DNA of 64,000 bases, taken from the NCBI GenBank assembly GCA_018604165.1, contig CP075895.1, positions 372,001-436,000 of the forward strand. Reading direction: 5' to 3'. The notes under the pieces are model-generated. The model worked only from the letters and a program-made list of their open reading frames with translations, had not been told where the DNA came from and made no database searches. Shown here in pieces: positions 16,911 to 24,723 of the stretch. The translations under genes were made by a program, and so were the position numbers. Numbering within the stretch: the stretch's first letter is position 1; each line of letters begins with the position of its first letter. The stretch is from Chitinophagaceae bacterium LGM1 (GTDB lineage: Bacteria; Bacteroidota; Bacteroidia; Chitinophagales; Chitinophagaceae).

Positions 16911-17917
16911 GTGCCTTACTCGATTTCAAACACTTGAGTTTCGCACACCCCATGTTCTTTGGGTTGTTGTTGCTGATACCATTTATTATATGGTGGCAAC
17001 AACGTAGCAAGGTGAAAGATAACCCCGCCATCCGTATGACATCGCTGTCGGGTATAGCAAGGGTAAAGCCTACTTGGCGTGTACGCTTGCGCCCCTTACT
17101 CTTTGTACTACGCATCTTAGCTTTGGTGGCATTGACCATTGCACTGGCACGCCCGCAATCAAGTAACACAACTGAGAACATAGACAGCGAGGGGGTTGAT
17201 ATTGTACTATCCATAGACGTATCGGGTAGTATGCTGGCAGAAGACCTGCAACCCAACCGTATAGAAGCCGCCAAGAAAGTGGCACTCGACTTTGTAAGCC
17301 GCCGTCCGACAGACAGGCTTGGCTTGGTTATCTTTTCGGGTGAGAGCTTTACACAATGCCCCATAACGATAGACCACAACGTACTGAAAGAGCAACTGAG
17401 CAACATAAAAAGCGGTATGCTGCAAGATGGCACTGCCATAGGCATGGGGCTGGCAACAGGGGTTGACAGGCTACGCTACGCTAAAGGCAAAAGCCGTGTG
17501 CTGATACTGCTGACAGATGGTGTTAACAACACAGGTCTAATTGACCCCAGCACAGCATTGGAAATAGCCAAGAGCTACAAAGTAAGGGTATATACCATTG
17601 GCGTTGGCAGCATGGGGCAAGCACCGTACCCTGTGCAGACACCTTTTGGCATACAGAAGCAGATGATGCCCGTGCAAATAGACGAACCGTTGATGCGCAA
17701 GATAGCCAATGAAACAGGCGGCAAATATTATCGTGCTACCAACAATGCTTCTTTAGCATCTATATACAAAGACATAGACAAGTTGGAGAAAACCAAAATT
17801 GAAATCAGCAGCTACAAACATTATACAGAACTATTCTTCCCTTTTGCGTTGATAGCAATCATTGCCTTACTGCTGGAAGCGGTGTTGCGATATACGGTGT
17901 TCAGGAGTGTTACATAA
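16907..17917 (+). CDS. batA: VWA-domain protein BatA
   Basis: 336 residues. Two N-terminal membrane helices (about 18-30 and 60-80), a VWA domain, and a C-terminal membrane helix (about 305-325), the BatA layout. The MIDAS DVSGSM starts at Asp104, and the second ligand group is LTDGVNNTG near 203. The VWA domain should bind a divalent metal and a protein partner at the cell envelope. BatB and the TPR-protein BatC, usually next, are not present; the following gene is a short unrelated reading frame. Confidence 0.9.
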   Translation: MSALLDFKHLSFAHPMFFGLLLLIPFIIWWQQRSKVKDNPAIRMTSLSGIARVKPTWRVRLRPLLFVLRILALVALTIALARPQSSNTTENIDSEGVDIVLSIDVSGSMLAEDLQPNRIEAAKKVALDFVSRRPTDRLGLVIFSGESFTQCPITIDHNVLKEQLSNIKSGMLQDGTAIGMGLATGVDRLRYAKGKSRVLILLTDGVNNTGLIDPSTALEIAKSYKVRVYTIGVGSMGQAPYPVQTPFGIQKQMMPVQIDEPLMRKIANETGGKYYRATNNASLASIYKDIDKLEKTKIEISSYKHYTELFFPFALIAIIALLLEAVLRYTVFRSVT

Positions 17918-17927
17918 TATATTTCAG

Positions 17928-18170
17928 TTGGATTATTTAGATAAAATAAAAAAAATTATTGCTTTTCTTGAACAAAATGATGCTCAAGATTATGCTAATA
18001 AAATATCTGAAGTTCAGTTATCAGCATGTACTGGTGGTGAGTTATTATCGTCAGTTACTCATACATTATTACAAATAGTAAAACAAGATGAGCGGATAAA
18101 AAAACTTATAGGTAAGGATGTTTGGGAATTGAAATCATATTGTCATTCAATAGGGTTGATTGTAAAGTAA
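17928..18170 (+). CDS. small hypothetical protein
   Basis: About 81 residues if it starts at TTG 17928; a longer in-frame ATG at 17862 would overlap batA by 56 bases and add an unlikely Cys-rich head. The chain is mostly helical, with LLSSVTHTLLQIVKQDERIKKLIGK in its middle (about residues 38-62). Composition is AT-rich compared with batA. Convergent with uvrB, whose stop is 4 bases beyond. Family not recognised; start uncertain. Confidence 0.5.
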   Translation: MDYLDKIKKIIAFLEQNDAQDYANKISEVQLSACTGGELLSSVTHTLLQIVKQDERIKKLIGKDVWELKSYCHSIGLIVK

Positions 18171-18173
18171 TTA

Positions 18174-20201
18174 CTATTTCATCTCCTCCTTTTCTTTTTG
18201 TAATTGAAACATTTTATCCCTTAATCTGGCTGCTTCCATAAAGTCGAGTTCTTTGGCAGCTTTCTCCATATCCTTTTTTGTTTTCGCTATCAGCTTTTCA
18301 AGCTGGGCAATCGTTTTATATTCTACTTCATCTTCTGCTGCTATAGATGCCACCTCTTCGTGTATGGCGTATTGATTGTTTTCGTCGTAACCCTTTATAT
18401 CCAGTACCGATGTTTGCTTAAATACTTCTTCTTTCGATTTGATGACGGTGCGTGGCGTTATGCCATGTTGCAGGTTATAGGCTATCTGTTTATCTCGGCG
18501 ACGGTCGGTTTCGTCAATCGTCTTCTGCATACTCTCGGTTATCTTATCGGCATAGAATATTACAAGCCCGTCTGCATTACGTGCCGCACGTCCTGCCATT
18601 TGGGTAAGCGAGCGTACGTTGCGCAGAAAACCCTCTTTATCGGCATCCAGTATAGCCATCAACGATACTTCTGGCAAGTCCAACCCCTCACGCAACAGGT
18701 TTACACCTACCAGTACGTCAATATTGCCCAATCGCAAATCGCGTAGTATTTCTACACGCTCCAGTGTGTCCACCTCGCTGTGTATGTATCGGCTGTTGAT
18801 GTTGATGCGTTTCAGGTATTTATCCATCTCCTCTGCCATGCGTTTGGTGAGGGTGGTTACCAATATGCGGTCGCCTTTTTTGATGCGCTTGTCTATCTCA
18901 TCCAGCAAGTCGTCTATCTGGTTGATGCTGGGGCGTATTTCTATGGGCGGGTCTAATAGTCCTGTTGGGCGTACCACCTGCTCTGCCACTACACCACCTG
19001 TTCGCTCCAGTTCATAATCGCCGGGCGTGGCACTGACAAACACTACTTGGTTCAGCAGGCTTTCAAATTCATGAAAGTTCAGCGGGCGGTTGTCTAAGGC
19101 ACTCGGCAAGCGAAAGCCAAAGTCCACAAGGTTCAGCTTACGGCTACGGTCGCCACCATACATGCCGCTTATCTGTGGTATGGTAACATGGCTCTCGTCT
19201 ATTACCATCAGAAAATCGTCAGGAAAATAATCGAGCAAGCAGAAGGGGCGCGTGCCGGGTTTACGACGGTCGAGGAAGCGTGAGTAGTTTTCTATACCAC
19301 TGCAATAGCCCAACTCCTGTATCATCTCCAAGTCGTAGTTCACCCGCTCTTTGATGCGCTGTGCCTCTATGTGTTTGCCGATGCTTTTAAAATATTCATG
19401 CTGGCGGTGCATTTCATCCTGTATCTCGTGCATGATGACAGCTAACTGGTCTTTGGGTGCAACATACAGGTTGGCAGGGAAGATGGCGGCGTTCTGCATC
19501 GTACCAATGCGCTTGCCTGTATCGGTTTCAAAGCTCTCTATTTCTTCCACCTCGTCGCCAAAGAAAGTGATGCGGTAACCATAGTCAACATACGGCAGGT
19601 TGATGTCAACCGTATCGCCCTGCACACGAAACGTACCTCTGCCAAACTCGCCCTGACTACGCATATACAATGCATTCACCAAGCGGTGCAGAAACTGGTT
19701 GCGCCCCATATTATCGCCCTTGTTGAAGCGGATGATGCCCGCCGCATAGTCGGTAGGGTTACCCATACCGTATATACAGCTAACGGATGCTACCACAATA
19801 ATATCTCTACGCCCGCTGAGCAAACTGCTCGTAGCGCGTAAGCGTAGCTTTTCCAATTCTTCATTGATGCTCAGGTCTTTTTCTATATAAGTATCAGATG
19901 TGGGTATGTATGCTTCGGGTTGGTAGTAATCGTAGTAACTGACAAAATACTCCACCGCATTGTCGGGGAAAAACTGCCTGAACTCGCCATACAACTGTGC
20001 TACGAGTGTTTTGTTATGGGTTAGCACCAATGTAGGCTTTTGGACTTCCTGTACCACATTGGCCATCGTAAAGGTTTTACCGCTACCTGTAACACCTAGC
20101 AGCGTTTGAAACTTTTCGCCCTCGCGGATGCCCTTTACCAATTCGGCAATGGCAGTAGGCTGGTCGCCGGCTGGCTGATATGGACGGTTGATGGTAAACA
20201 T
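18174..20201 (-). CDS. uvrB: excinuclease ABC subunit B
   Basis: 675 residues, the usual length. Walker A GVTGSGKT near residue 38, the beta-hairpin region with YYDYYQPEAYIP near 92-103, the DEAH-type DESH in MVIDESHVT, helicase motifs ATPGDYE, and the C-terminal UVR motif (KDMEKAAKELDFMEAARLRD) that binds UvrC are all present. UvrB verifies DNA damage in nucleotide excision repair with UvrA and UvrC. Neither partner is in the window. Single gene with an AT-rich repeat immediately upstream. Confidence 0.98.
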   Translation of the reverse strand: MFTINRPYQPAGDQPTAIAELVKGIREGEKFQTLLGVTGSGKTFTMANVVQEVQKPTLVLTHNKTLVAQLYGEFRQFFPDNAVEYFVSYYDYYQPEAYIPTSDTYIEKDLSINEELEKLRLRATSSLLSGRRDIIVVASVSCIYGMGNPTDYAAGIIRFNKGDNMGRNQFLHRLVNALYMRSQGEFGRGTFRVQGDTVDINLPYVDYGYRITFFGDEVEEIESFETDTGKRIGTMQNAAIFPANLYVAPKDQLAVIMHEIQDEMHRQHEYFKSIGKHIEAQRIKERVNYDLEMIQELGYCSGIENYSRFLDRRKPGTRPFCLLDYFPDDFLMVIDESHVTIPQISGMYGGDRSRKLNLVDFGFRLPSALDNRPLNFHEFESLLNQVVFVSATPGDYELERTGGVVAEQVVRPTGLLDPPIEIRPSINQIDDLLDEIDKRIKKGDRILVTTLTKRMAEEMDKYLKRININSRYIHSEVDTLERVEILRDLRLGNIDVLVGVNLLREGLDLPEVSLMAILDADKEGFLRNVRSLTQMAGRAARNADGLVIFYADKITESMQKTIDETDRRRDKQIAYNLQHGITPRTVIKSKEEVFKQTSVLDIKGYDENNQYAIHEEVASIAAEDEVEYKTIAQLEKLIAKTKKDMEKAAKELDFMEAARLRDKMFQLQKEKEEMK

Positions 20202-20207
20202 GCTTCT

Positions 20208-20281
20208 AATTCAAAAGTCAAAATTCAAAAGCTAAAATTAGGTATTCGGAAGAACAGATTTTGACTTTTAAATTTTGAATT
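20208..20281. repeat. AT-rich TTTTGAATTTTGAC repeat pair upstream of uvrB
   Basis: Two imperfect inverted arms, 20208-20230 and 20259-20281, of the unit AATTCAAAAGTCAAAA. The same unit recurs at 43253-43283 and 43897-43923. No promoter box is clear inside. Confidence 0.6.
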
Positions 20282-20323
20282 GTTATATCTGTTGATAGTA
20301 ATTGATAGTGTTTGTATAGTTTA

Positions 20324-20791
20324 TTATAGTTTTCGTCGCCAGCCATGTTCCAGTTTTGTGTCTAACACAATGGCTCTCAATATCTGCGACACTGTGGGTG
20401 GTTGCAACAAGATTTCTGTAGGGGTGGAAATTGTTGCTGTTTTGTTGCCGTTTGCCTGCATGTCCGGTAGGCAGGTTGCTGTGCCGTCATCATTTGTTTC
20501 GGATTGTTGCCATGCCAGTGCCGATTTTATGATATATGCCAGCAATACACGTTTCTCATACACATCTGCCAGTGTCATGCCGTAGTCTTCTTGTAGTTGT
20601 TGGATGGTGGTGTTTTCCGTAGCGGCCCACGCTGTTTTTATCCGCTCGCGGATGTGGGGGATAGACAATAACCGGCAGGCATTGTTGTAGGCGGCGGCAG
20701 GTGTTGATTGTGGATAGGCTTTCAGATACGCTTCTTTGCGGTTGCCATGCGCTATCATTTCCTGTATAAATATTTCGTGGCGAAGGTTCAT
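20324..20791 (-). CDS. terminase-small-subunit-like protein
   Basis: 155 residues. Residues 6-50 (FIQEMIAHGNRKEAYLKAYP then AAAYNNACRLLSIPHIRERI) follow the helix-turn-helix pattern of phage terminase small subunits (N-terminal Terminase_2 type), which recognise packaging sites. No other phage gene is visible, so it is either a relic or a domesticated DNA-binding protein. The second half is low in similarity and contains a Thr/Asn-rich stretch. It lies between uvrB and the TIR-like ATPase gene and has its own -7 box. Confidence 0.65.
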   Translation of the reverse strand: MNLRHEIFIQEMIAHGNRKEAYLKAYPQSTPAAAYNNACRLLSIPHIRERIKTAWAATENTTIQQLQEDYGMTLADVYEKRVLLAYIIKSALAWQQSETNDDGTATCLPDMQANGNKTATISTPTEILLQPPTVSQILRAIVLDTKLEHGWRRKL

Positions 20792-20812
20792 GGATGCAGT
20801 GTTTTATTACTA

Positions 20813-20820
20813 CAAATATA
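20813..20820 (-). promoter_or_regulatory. -7 box (TATATTTG) for the terminase-like gene
   Basis: Exact TAnnTTTG match on the minus strand, 21 bases before the ATG at 20791. No -33 TTG at the expected distance. Confidence 0.5.
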
Positions 20821-20832
20821 CGTTAAAAAGGT

Positions 20833-20900
20833 AAGAACTGGGATTATTGGGATTAAGGGATTGGCAGGGTATTATTTAACCGCAAAGGCGCTAAGAGATG
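20833..20900 (+). repeat. interspersed GAACYGGGATT-type repeat, copy C
   Basis: Starts GAACTGGGATTATTGGGATT and continues with AAGGGATT, then the separate degenerate motif ACCGCAAAGGCGCTAAGAGA. Related to the stretches at 7499-7561 and 24593-24650. The gap 20821-21057 otherwise holds no gene that can be supported. Confidence 0.4.
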
Positions 20901-21057
20901 AAATGGCATATTAGAGATGGTAGAGATAGAAGGGGTTATCTTGCCAGTATTACTTATTTGTTAAGCGTGTTTTGTTGTTGGTGAGGAAGAGCTACAAAGG
21001 CTGGGGAGCTATGCTCAGATTGAATTCTCATTATAGTATATAGTTGGGAGTATATCG

Positions 21058-21090
21058 ATTGTCATGAGAAATTGTTATTTTTATATAAAG
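21058..21090 (+). promoter_or_regulatory. leader element shared with the 50630 response-regulator gene
   Basis: The run ATTGTCATGAG, then AATTGT, then TATTTTTATAT and AAG is repeated in the same order at 50575-50614 with two small gaps. TATTTTTA is a loose TAnnTTTG-type -7 element. It lies 17 bases before the ATG at 21107, so it may carry the promoter. Confidence 0.35.
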
Positions 21091-21106
21091 TCATCTTGAC
21101 ATATTT

Positions 21107-23470
21107 ATGAGTAAATGGGGTTTTTTTGCATACGGTTCAGAGCCACCACATTGTGGTGAGTTTATTGAAGATGCTATAAAAAAGGTAAATAAGGATGGTC
21201 AGCTTGTAATGATTAAAAGCTGGAAGCTACTAACGATTAGCGGGAATCTTTTAATTTCCCAAATACTAAAAGAGATTGAATCTTCAGATTTCTTTTGTGC
21301 AGATGTAACTGGGCTAAATGAAAACGTACTATTTGAGTTAGGTTTTGCAATTGCTAAGAGAAAGAAAATCTTTATTACACAGGATACGTCTATTATTGAC
21401 TCATATCATAGGTTCAAAGAATTAAATTTTTTGACAACTGTTGGATATACCAACTACACTAAAAGTGATGATATTACCAATTCTTTTTTAAGAGAAAAGC
21501 CATATGAAAAGGAAGAATATTTATTAGATCAATTATTTTCTTCTCAAGAGATTGAAAAAGATAGATATAGTCTTTTATATCTTAAAAGTCAGTTTGATAC
21601 AAATTACAATCAGTACATTATTAATACTATTAAAGGGTATAAGTTACCTTGTATTATTGATGATTCGGTAGAAGCAAAGGTCCAATCACTTTCTTGGTAT
21701 ATTTCGAAACTACAAAGTGTACCTGCAGTTTTAATTGAATTTTCTTCTACTTATAGAAGTGGGTACCAATTACATAATGCTAAATGTGCATTTGTCGCTG
21801 GTTTAGCATTAGGTTTAGGGTTGAGGGTACAAATGATTGCAGAAAAGCCGTACCCCACGAGTATAGATTATCAAGAGTACTTGAAAAAGTACACTAATCT
21901 AGAATTATGTAAAGCAGCGATTTCGCCATTTTTGACGGACTTAAAAGCAAATATTGCAGAATTAATTTCTGTTACTAAAACTCCCAGTGTAAAGAAAAGA
22001 ATTGAATCTCCTTTACAGAGTTTAAAGTTTGGTGAATACATTGCAGAACATGAATCAAGCATCGTATATGATTATTATGTAGATACTGCACATAAAGAAA
22101 ATATCATCAAAAGTGAATATAATCTTGTTGTGGGTAGAAAGGGTACTGGGAAAACTGCTACATTATATTATTTAGAATCTGCAGTATCAAAAGATGTTAG
22201 AAACCTAGTAGTTACTATTAAACCTGTCAATTTTGAGATAGATGGGTTAGTTGAATTAATTAAGAAACTGAATAGTGAATTTGAGAAAGGCTACATAATT
22301 CAGTCTATATGGAAATTCCTAATTTATACTGAAGTAGCTAAAGAGATATATTATTTCGTAAAAAATAAGCCATCATATTCATTAACCGAATTAGATAATA
22401 ATATTATCAAATTCGTAGAAGAAAATGAAAAGATTATACTTACAGATTTTTCTACAAGGCTGGAGCAAGAACTACTTCATCTACAGATACTTCAGGAAAT
22501 AAATGAACAAACAGAATTTAGAGAAAAACTATCTCAGATTCTTCATGAAAAAATTATTGGTAGGTTGAAAGAACTTATCATCGATTTCATGCTTAAACGG
22601 AATAGATTAGCTATTTTAATTGATAACCTTGATAAGAATTGGAAGAAAGGAAAGGATATTGAAGTAATAAGTAAGTTTATATTGGGGCTTCTAGGCGTAA
22701 TAGGAAGAATAACAAAAGAACTTAAAGGCAATCCCAAAAATCCGTATGATTTTGATTTGAATTTAGTGGTTTTTATTAGAAGTGATATATTCAAACATGT
22801 TCTCCAGTTTGCAAGGGAGCCAGATAAGATTGAGTACACAAAGTTAAGATGGGATGACTCAGAGGTATTATTCCGAATTGTTGAAAAACGCGTGGAGTAT
22901 TTTTCTGATGAGAAGATATCTTCAGAAGCGTTTTGGGATAAATTTATAGTAAAATCAGTTGACGGCATTGATGTAAAAGAGTATGTTACTTCTTGTATTA
23001 TCCCTCGTCCAAGAGATTTAATTTACTTTTTAAATAGTGCTAAGAATATTGCTATATCTAGAGGGCATAGCATTATTCAGTCATCTGATTTAGAATTTGC
23101 CTATACTGATTACTCGAATTGGGTTTTTAATTCTGTATTGGTAGAAAATGGTGTTACCATTCAACAGATGGAAACTTTCTTTTATAATTGTATGGGTGAG
23201 GCTTCAATCATGGATTTAGATCAATTAAAATTATTGATGAAGTCTATAGGGATTGATATAGGAAATGAAGCTATAGTAAATAAATTTATAGATCACTTAT
23301 GTTCAATGTCGTTTATAGGAAGAGAAACCCGCCCGTCACACTTTTCATATGATTATGATTTTGATAATATTGAGAAGATAAAAGTATTAGCAAGTAAGCT
23401 TGGTGTGCAGCGGTTTAAAGTTCATAATGCCTTTGTCCCATATTTAGAATGTTCAGACTATGTTAAATGA
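21107..23470 (+). CDS. TIR-like plus P-loop ATPase (Sll1717-family-like), putative defence protein
   Basis: 787 residues. Residues 1-140 form a TIR/nucleoside-deoxyribosyltransferase-like domain: SSDFFCADVTGLNENVLFELG holds Asp66 and the putative catalytic Glu77. Residues about 175-290 look like a second such fold (HNAKCAFVAGLALGLGLRV) without that Glu. A STAND-like ATPase follows: Walker A GRKGTGKT at 343-350 and Walker B LAILIDNLD with Asp506 and Asp509. The C-terminal 200 residues are helical and resemble the Sll1717 family tail, with IIPRPRDLIYFLNSAK near 630. This design (NAD- or nucleotide-acting effector plus sensor ATPase) is that of phage-defence proteins; the role here is inferred. 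The gene is visibly more AT-rich than its neighbours and stands alone. Confidence 0.8.
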   Translation: MSKWGFFAYGSEPPHCGEFIEDAIKKVNKDGQLVMIKSWKLLTISGNLLISQILKEIESSDFFCADVTGLNENVLFELGFAIAKRKKIFITQDTSIIDSYHRFKELNFLTTVGYTNYTKSDDITNSFLREKPYEKEEYLLDQLFSSQEIEKDRYSLLYLKSQFDTNYNQYIINTIKGYKLPCIIDDSVEAKVQSLSWYISKLQSVPAVLIEFSSTYRSGYQLHNAKCAFVAGLALGLGLRVQMIAEKPYPTSIDYQEYLKKYTNLELCKAAISPFLTDLKANIAELISVTKTPSVKKRIESPLQSLKFGEYIAEHESSIVYDYYVDTAHKENIIKSEYNLVVGRKGTGKTATLYYLESAVSKDVRNLVVTIKPVNFEIDGLVELIKKLNSEFEKGYIIQSIWKFLIYTEVAKEIYYFVKNKPSYSLTELDNNIIKFVEENEKIILTDFSTRLEQELLHLQILQEINEQTEFREKLSQILHEKIIGRLKELIIDFMLKRNRLAILIDNLDKNWKKGKDIEVISKFILGLLGVIGRITKELKGNPKNPYDFDLNLVVFIRSDIFKHVLQFAREPDKIEYTKLRWDDSEVLFRIVEKRVEYFSDEKISSEAFWDKFIVKSVDGIDVKEYVTSCIIPRPRDLIYFLNSAKNIAISRGHSIIQSSDLEFAYTDYSNWVFNSVLVENGVTIQQMETFFYNCMGEASIMDLDQLKLLMKSIGIDIGNEAIVNKFIDHLCSMSFIGRETRPSHFSYDYDFDNIEKIKVLASKLGVQRFKVHNAFVPYLECSDYVK

Positions 23471-23606
23471 TTGTCATTTTATCTAAATCTTAATTGCTGA
23501 GATTACAAAATGTAAGGTTCTTTATCTTACCTTCACATCAGATAATCCCCAGTGTATATTTTATGTAGTACTGAAATAATATACTTTGATAAACACATCT
23601 GTGTAT

Positions 23607-23634
23607 AACTCTTCGCTATATGCGAAGAGTTTTT
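23607..23634 (+). terminator. Rho-independent terminator
   Basis: Perfect 10-bp stem (23607-23616 with 23622-23631), loop TATAT, then T residues. It ends the transcript of the TIR-like ATPase gene, 136 bases after its stop. The stretch between them holds no reading frame of note. Confidence 0.85.
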
Positions 23635-23694
23635 AATATCAATCCTGTAGACTCCCTTGTATATCTACTATCTATTTAATAACACTTTAAATAT

Positions 23695-24576
23695 CTATCC
23701 CCCCGCCAGTAACACCTGCCAGGCTTTGTTTACATCACCCTCGTCCAGCAGTTCTTTGGCGTATAGATGCAGTGCGGTGGTAAGTGTCTGTTCGTCGTTG
23801 CTGTTGTCGCGAAGTATGTGTGTCAGCCTGTCGTCGTATAGCACGGTATCAACCACGGGTATGGTAGTGCTGTTGCCCAGCAAGCCGAGGTTATTGCCCG
23901 TAAGTATGGCACTGTTGCGAATGCTGTCGGGCAGGTTATCTATCCCTATGCCTAATTGCATGTTGGGCTTTGGTACTTCAAACACCGCATTGCCCGATGC
24001 ACGGCAGTAATAGTCTGCCCCCATACGGGCTACAAGGTCTATTTTGTGTGGGTCTATCTTACCGTGTTCGTTCAGTACCTCGTCGTTGATATGCATACAC
24101 AGCACCTCGCAAATAATAAGGTTGCCCGCGCCGCCCTCGTTGCCTGTTTCTATCACCTGCGTTACTTTACACTCCAACTGTGCGGGCGATTCCTTTACAC
24201 GAAATGCTTTAACCATATCGCCTGCTACGGGGGTGAAGCCGCTTTTCTCAAATTCGCTCACACCTTTGGGGTACTCGCAACTGGCAAGGCTCATTTGCTG
24301 CACCATATCGTAGCTTACTACGTTTATCACTACTTCTTTGGTTTCGTAAATATTTTCGAGTGTGTGCTTGATGGTATTATCGCGTACGCGGCGTGCGGGT
24401 GAAAAAACCAATACGGGGGGCTTGCTGCCGAATACGTTGAAAAAACTGAATGGCGACAGGTTGGCATTGCCATCCTTATCTACCGTACTGGCAAAACATA
24501 TAGGACGTGGCGCGATGGCACCTAATAAATAAGCGTGTAAGTCTGCGGTCTTGATTTCTCCGGGTACAATCTTCAT
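23695..24576 (-). CDS. flavin reductase-like (FMN-binding split-barrel) protein
   Basis: 293 residues. The opening LGAIAPRPICFASTVDKDGNANLSPFSFFNVFGSKPPV is typical of the flavin reductase family (landmarks APRPICFAST and NLSPFSFFN near residues 20-47); FMN would be bound by the split-barrel core to about 210. The last 80 residues are a helical extension seen in Bacteroidota homologues. Electron donor and acceptor unknown. A TACCTTTG box lies only 5 bases upstream of the ATG, implying almost no leader. Confidence 0.87.
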   Translation of the reverse strand: MKIVPGEIKTADLHAYLLGAIAPRPICFASTVDKDGNANLSPFSFFNVFGSKPPVLVFSPARRVRDNTIKHTLENIYETKEVVINVVSYDMVQQMSLASCEYPKGVSEFEKSGFTPVAGDMVKAFRVKESPAQLECKVTQVIETGNEGGAGNLIICEVLCMHINDEVLNEHGKIDPHKIDLVARMGADYYCRASGNAVFEVPKPNMQLGIGIDNLPDSIRNSAILTGNNLGLLGNSTTIPVVDTVLYDDRLTHILRDNSNDEQTLTTALHLYAKELLDEGDVNKAWQVLLAGG

Positions 24577-24581
24577 AGCTG

Positions 24582-24589
24582 CAAAGGTA
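24582..24589 (-). promoter_or_regulatory. -7 box (TACCTTTG) for the flavin reductase gene
   Basis: Exact TAnnTTTG match, ending 5 bases before the ATG at 24576. If used, the mRNA would be leaderless or nearly so. Confidence 0.5.
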
Positions 24590-24592
24590 ATA

Positions 24593-24650
24593 ATGAACCG
24601 GGATTTTAGGTCTGCCTTCCTCAGGCAGGGATTAATGGGTTTGCCCGATA
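24593..24650 (+). repeat. interspersed GAACYGGGATT-type repeat, copy B
   Basis: Starts GAACCGGGATTTTAGG, contains the palindrome CTGCC..GGCAG and then GGGATTAATGGG. Related to copies at 7499-7561 and 20833-20900. Confidence 0.45.
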
Positions 24651-24723
24651 AGTTGAGAACAAGGATTTTTTGCTTGTAGTTAACTGTATGCGAAGAACAC
24701 TATTAGCGGTGCAATATTACTAT

